Origin: DASQZT01 sp035638575
GTDB taxonomy: Bacteria; Acidobacteriota; Terriglobia; Bryobacterales; Bryobacteraceae
Direction of reading: 5' to 3'
Length of the DNA: 64,000 nt
NCBI GenBank assembly: GCA_035638575.1
Contig: DASQZT010000183.1
Span: 49,276 to 113,275, forward strand
The notes under the pieces are model-generated. The model was not told the origin of the DNA, did no database searches, and saw nothing but the letters and a program-made list of their open reading frames with translations. Of this stretch, positions 61,952-64,000 are shown piece by piece; positions within the stretch are counted from its first letter, which is position 1, and each line of letters begins with the position of its first letter. The position numbers and the translations under genes are program-made.

Positions 61952-62260
61952 CTAGCGCTTCTCCCCGCTCGCGGGCACGCGCTTCTTGAACATCTTCAGC
62001 ATGCGGTCGGTGATGAGGAAGCCGCTCACGATGTTGGTCACGGCCGCGGTGATGGCGATGAAGCCGAGCACCTTGCTCAGTGTGGTGGCGCCGGAGGCAG
62101 AGGTGACGAGGATGGCGCCCACCACCGAGATGGCCGAGATTGCGTTGGTGAGCGACATCAGCGGCGTGTGGAGCAGCGGCGAGACCTTGCGGATCACTTC
62201 CAGCCCGACGAAAGTGGCCAGCATGAAAACGTATAAGGGGATTTCGAGATCAGAGGACAT
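61952..62260 (-). CDS. pntAB: NAD(P) transhydrogenase subunit alpha, membrane part
   Basis: Small membrane subunit, 102 aa, with three helices (YVFMLATFVGLEVI, AISAISVVGAILVTS, FIAITAAVTNIVSGFLI) and the typical LHTPLMSLTNAISAIS. In split transhydrogenases this is a separate chain, as here. It lies nine bases after the soluble alpha gene. Confidence 0.93.
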   Translation of the reverse strand: MSSDLEIPLYVFMLATFVGLEVIRKVSPLLHTPLMSLTNAISAISVVGAILVTSASGATTLSKVLGFIAITAAVTNIVSGFLITDRMLKMFKKRVPASGEKR

Positions 62261-62269
62261 ACGCTCCTG

Positions 62270-63433
62270 TTAAACGGCCTGCAGGCCCATGAGTTCCCTG
62301 ACGCGCGGATGGACTATTTCGCCCGCATGCGTAACCAGCGTTTCGCGCACGATTTCGTCATCGCGGTTGAGCACCAGCGCGCCGTCCTTGATGAGGTACT
62401 TCAAGAACGTGGCGATGTTTTTGGCGTACATCTGGCTGGCGTGGTAGGGAATGGTGGACGGCAGATTCAACGGTCCGAGGATGTGGACGCCGCCCGCGAC
62501 AACCTCTTCGCCGGGGCGCGTGAGCTCACAATTTCCGCCGCGCTCCGCGGCGATATCGACGATGATGGAGCCCGGCGCCATGCGGCCGGCCATCTCGCCG
62601 GTGATCAGAACCGGCGCTTTCTTGCCGGGCACGGCGGCGGTGGTGATGACCACGTGCTGTTCGGCCAGCACGTCTCCCAGGAGTTCGCGCTGGCGGCGGT
62701 AAAACTCCTCGCCCATGGCCTTGGCGTATCCGCCCGTGCCCGCCGCGCCGCCGGTCTCCATGTCCAGCACCACGAAACGCGCGCCGAGGCTTTCGATCTG
62801 CTCCTTGACCTCGGCGCGGATGTCATAACCGCTGACGACAGCCCCGAGCCTGCGGGAGGTGGCGATGGCCTGGAGACCCGCGACGCCCGCGCCGATCACC
62901 AGAACGCGGGCGGGCGCGACGGTGCCGGCGGCGGTCATCAGCATGGGAAACATGCGGGGCAGCGAATCGGCGGCGATGAGGACGGACTTGTAGCCGGCGA
63001 TGGTGGCCATGGAGGACAGCGCGTCCATACTTTGCGCGCGGGTGATGCGGGGCATCAGCTCCATGGCGAGGAAGCTGACGCCGCGATCGGCCAGGGAGCG
63101 CGCGGCATCGGCGGCAGTCAGCGGCTCGCCGAAGCCGATGACCACCTGCCCGCGGCGGAACATGGCGATATCGGCGGCGCCTGCGCCGGGGTTGGCGCCG
63201 GGGCTGCGCACTTGCAGCATGACATCGGCCGCCGCGAACACTTCGGCGCGCGAGGCGATCCGCACGCCCTTTTCGGTGTATTCGGGATCGGGGAAGCCGG
63301 CGTTTACGCCCGCGCCTTCCTCCATCATCAACTCGGCGCCAGTCTTGCCGAGGACGCCGATGGCGCCCGGGACCATTGCGACCCGGCGCTCACCCGGCGA
63401 CGATTCGGAAACAATACCGACTTTTAGTCCCAC
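62270..63433 (-). CDS. pntAA: NAD(P) transhydrogenase subunit alpha, NAD-binding part
   Basis: Soluble domain I of transhydrogenase, 387 aa, related to alanine dehydrogenase. VGIVSESSPGERRVAMVPG is the N-terminal signature; VLVIGAGVAGLQAIATSRRL the NAD site; VITTAAVPGKKAPVLITGEM and MAPGSIIVDIAAERGGNCEL follow. With pntAB and pntB it forms one operon running from ndk. Confidence 0.95.
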   Translation of the reverse strand: MGLKVGIVSESSPGERRVAMVPGAIGVLGKTGAELMMEEGAGVNAGFPDPEYTEKGVRIASRAEVFAAADVMLQVRSPGANPGAGAADIAMFRRGQVVIGFGEPLTAADAARSLADRGVSFLAMELMPRITRAQSMDALSSMATIAGYKSVLIAADSLPRMFPMLMTAAGTVAPARVLVIGAGVAGLQAIATSRRLGAVVSGYDIRAEVKEQIESLGARFVVLDMETGGAAGTGGYAKAMGEEFYRRQRELLGDVLAEQHVVITTAAVPGKKAPVLITGEMAGRMAPGSIIVDIAAERGGNCELTRPGEEVVAGGVHILGPLNLPSTIPYHASQMYAKNIATFLKYLIKDGALVLNRDDEIVRETLVTHAGEIVHPRVRELMGLQAV

Positions 63434-63439
63434 GGTGAT

Positions 63440-63859
63440 TTATAGCAAATCGGCTGTACTGAAGAAGAACCGGAGCTCCGTTTCAGCCGTTTCGGGAGCG
63501 TCCGATCCGTGTATGCAGTTTCGCTCGATATTGGATGCGAACCGCTTTCGTATTGTGCCTTCGGCGGCGTTGGCCGGGTTGGTGGCGCCCATGACTTCAC
63601 GCAGTTTCCGGATGGCGTCTTCACGCTCGAGGGCCATCACGATGACGGGGCCCTCGGTCATGAACTTCACCAGTCCGGCGTAGAACGGCCGCTCGCGATG
63701 CACCGCGTAGAACCCCTGGGCCTGCGCCGCGGTGAGCTGGGTCTTTCGAAGCGCCAGAATCTTGAACCCCGCCTCCTCCAGCATGGCCAGGATGGCGCCC
63801 GCCTGGCCGGCGGCCATGGCGTCGGGTTTGATGATGGAAAACGTGCGTTCGGCGCTCAT
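63440..63859 (-). CDS. ndk: Nucleoside diphosphate kinase
   Basis: Transfers phosphate between NTPs and NDPs, 139 aa. RTFSIIKPDAMAAGQAGAIL starts the fold; the catalytic histidine is in NCIHGSDAPETAETEL, with GATNPANAAEGTIRKRF before it. It overlaps sucD by ATGA (63856-63859) and lies six bases before pntAA, a usual TCA-linked neighbourhood. Confidence 0.95.
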   Translation of the reverse strand: MSAERTFSIIKPDAMAAGQAGAILAMLEEAGFKILALRKTQLTAAQAQGFYAVHRERPFYAGLVKFMTEGPVIVMALEREDAIRKLREVMGATNPANAAEGTIRKRFASNIERNCIHGSDAPETAETELRFFFSTADLL

Positions 63860-64000
63860 AAGCGGCTTTGGACTTTCTCTCCCATTTCGGCGGGCGAGGA
63901 ACAGACCGTGATGCCCGCCTCCTGCATGGCCTTGATTTTGTCCGACGCTTTGCCGGAGCCGCCGGCGACAATCGCTCCGGCGTGGCCCATGCGGCGTCCG
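63856..64000 (-). CDS. sucD: Succinyl-CoA ligase alpha subunit, C-terminal end only
   Basis: Partial gene entering from the right edge; 47 codons and the stop are present. GRRMGHAGAIVAGGSGKASD and the final GITVCSSPAEMGEKVQSRL match the C-terminus of SucD (ADP-forming succinyl-CoA synthetase, TCA cycle). The catalytic histidine lies outside the window or at its edge. The stop overlaps the ndk start. Confidence 0.88.
   Translation of the reverse strand, partial: GRRMGHAGAIVAGGSGKASDKIKAMQEAGITVCSSPAEMGEKVQSRL

Overview
The window is a high-GC bacterial chromosome segment. It most resembles Acidobacteriota of the Bryobacterales / Candidatus Solibacter type. This is inferred from an Oar-like TonB receptor with a carboxypeptidase-regulatory domain, two large secreted propeller proteins with a tandem C-terminal domain, many small secreted esterases and lipoproteins, and MTase-regulatory and DUF4097 proteins. 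I see no phage, IS element, CRISPR array, rRNA or tRNA.

Layout. 1-2716: 3'-truncated TonB-dependent receptor. 2867-16969: an eleven-gene, tightly overlapping + strand operon, the most notable region. It carries a threonine synthase-like PLP enzyme, 8-oxoguanine deaminase, a three-subunit molybdenum hydroxylase (FAD, 2Fe-2S, Mo), YgeY, a short YgfK, YgeW, carbamate kinase, SsnA and a second PLP enzyme. It is a non-enteric relative of the ygeW-ygeY-ygfK-ssnA-xdh gene set tied to anaerobic purine/urate breakdown in gut bacteria, but YgfK lacks its NAD(P)H domain and no hydantoinase or selenium genes are seen. 17067-19226: secreted propeller protein. 19478-19830: hicB-like gene with a decayed hicA. 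19907-23689: secreted esterase, then glxR and hyi, which could take glyoxylate-derived carbon to glycerate. 23899-24626: VapBC-type toxin-antitoxin pair. 24671-26311: prolyl-tRNA synthetase-like protein with a degraded motif 3. 26357-31658: sugar kinase, secreted aldose epimerase, CE1-like esterase, OBG/DRG GTPase, MFS transporter. 31687-34810: TPR protein, a second hicB with a frameshifted hicA, methyltransferase. 34829-37393: paralogue of the propeller protein. 37460-44453: fucose isomerase-like enzyme, P-loop kinase, histone H1-like protein, methyltransferase, YIP1 protein, two lipoproteins, thioredoxin-fold protein.

44470-50618 (- strand) is a compact electron-transfer and signalling operon: GcvH-like membrane protein, HybA-like ferredoxin, HybB/NrfD-like quinone protein, a histidine kinase with a periplasmic CX4CH motif, a sigma-54 activator and an archaemetzincin. 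A -24/-12-type promoter lies just upstream, suggesting self-regulation. 50942-51760: frameshifted gamma-glutamylcyclotransferase-like gene and rimI-like acetyltransferase. 51881-54054: feoAB iron uptake with its own promoter. 54044-58071: ABC exporter pair, lytic transglycosylase, ribA. 58148-64000: LytS-type kinase, methyltransferase, small secreted protein, transhydrogenase pntAA-pntAB-pntB, ndk, and the C-terminal end of sucD.

Three small accessory genes (two hicA toxins and the cyclotransferase) carry frame breaks, while their neighbours are intact.
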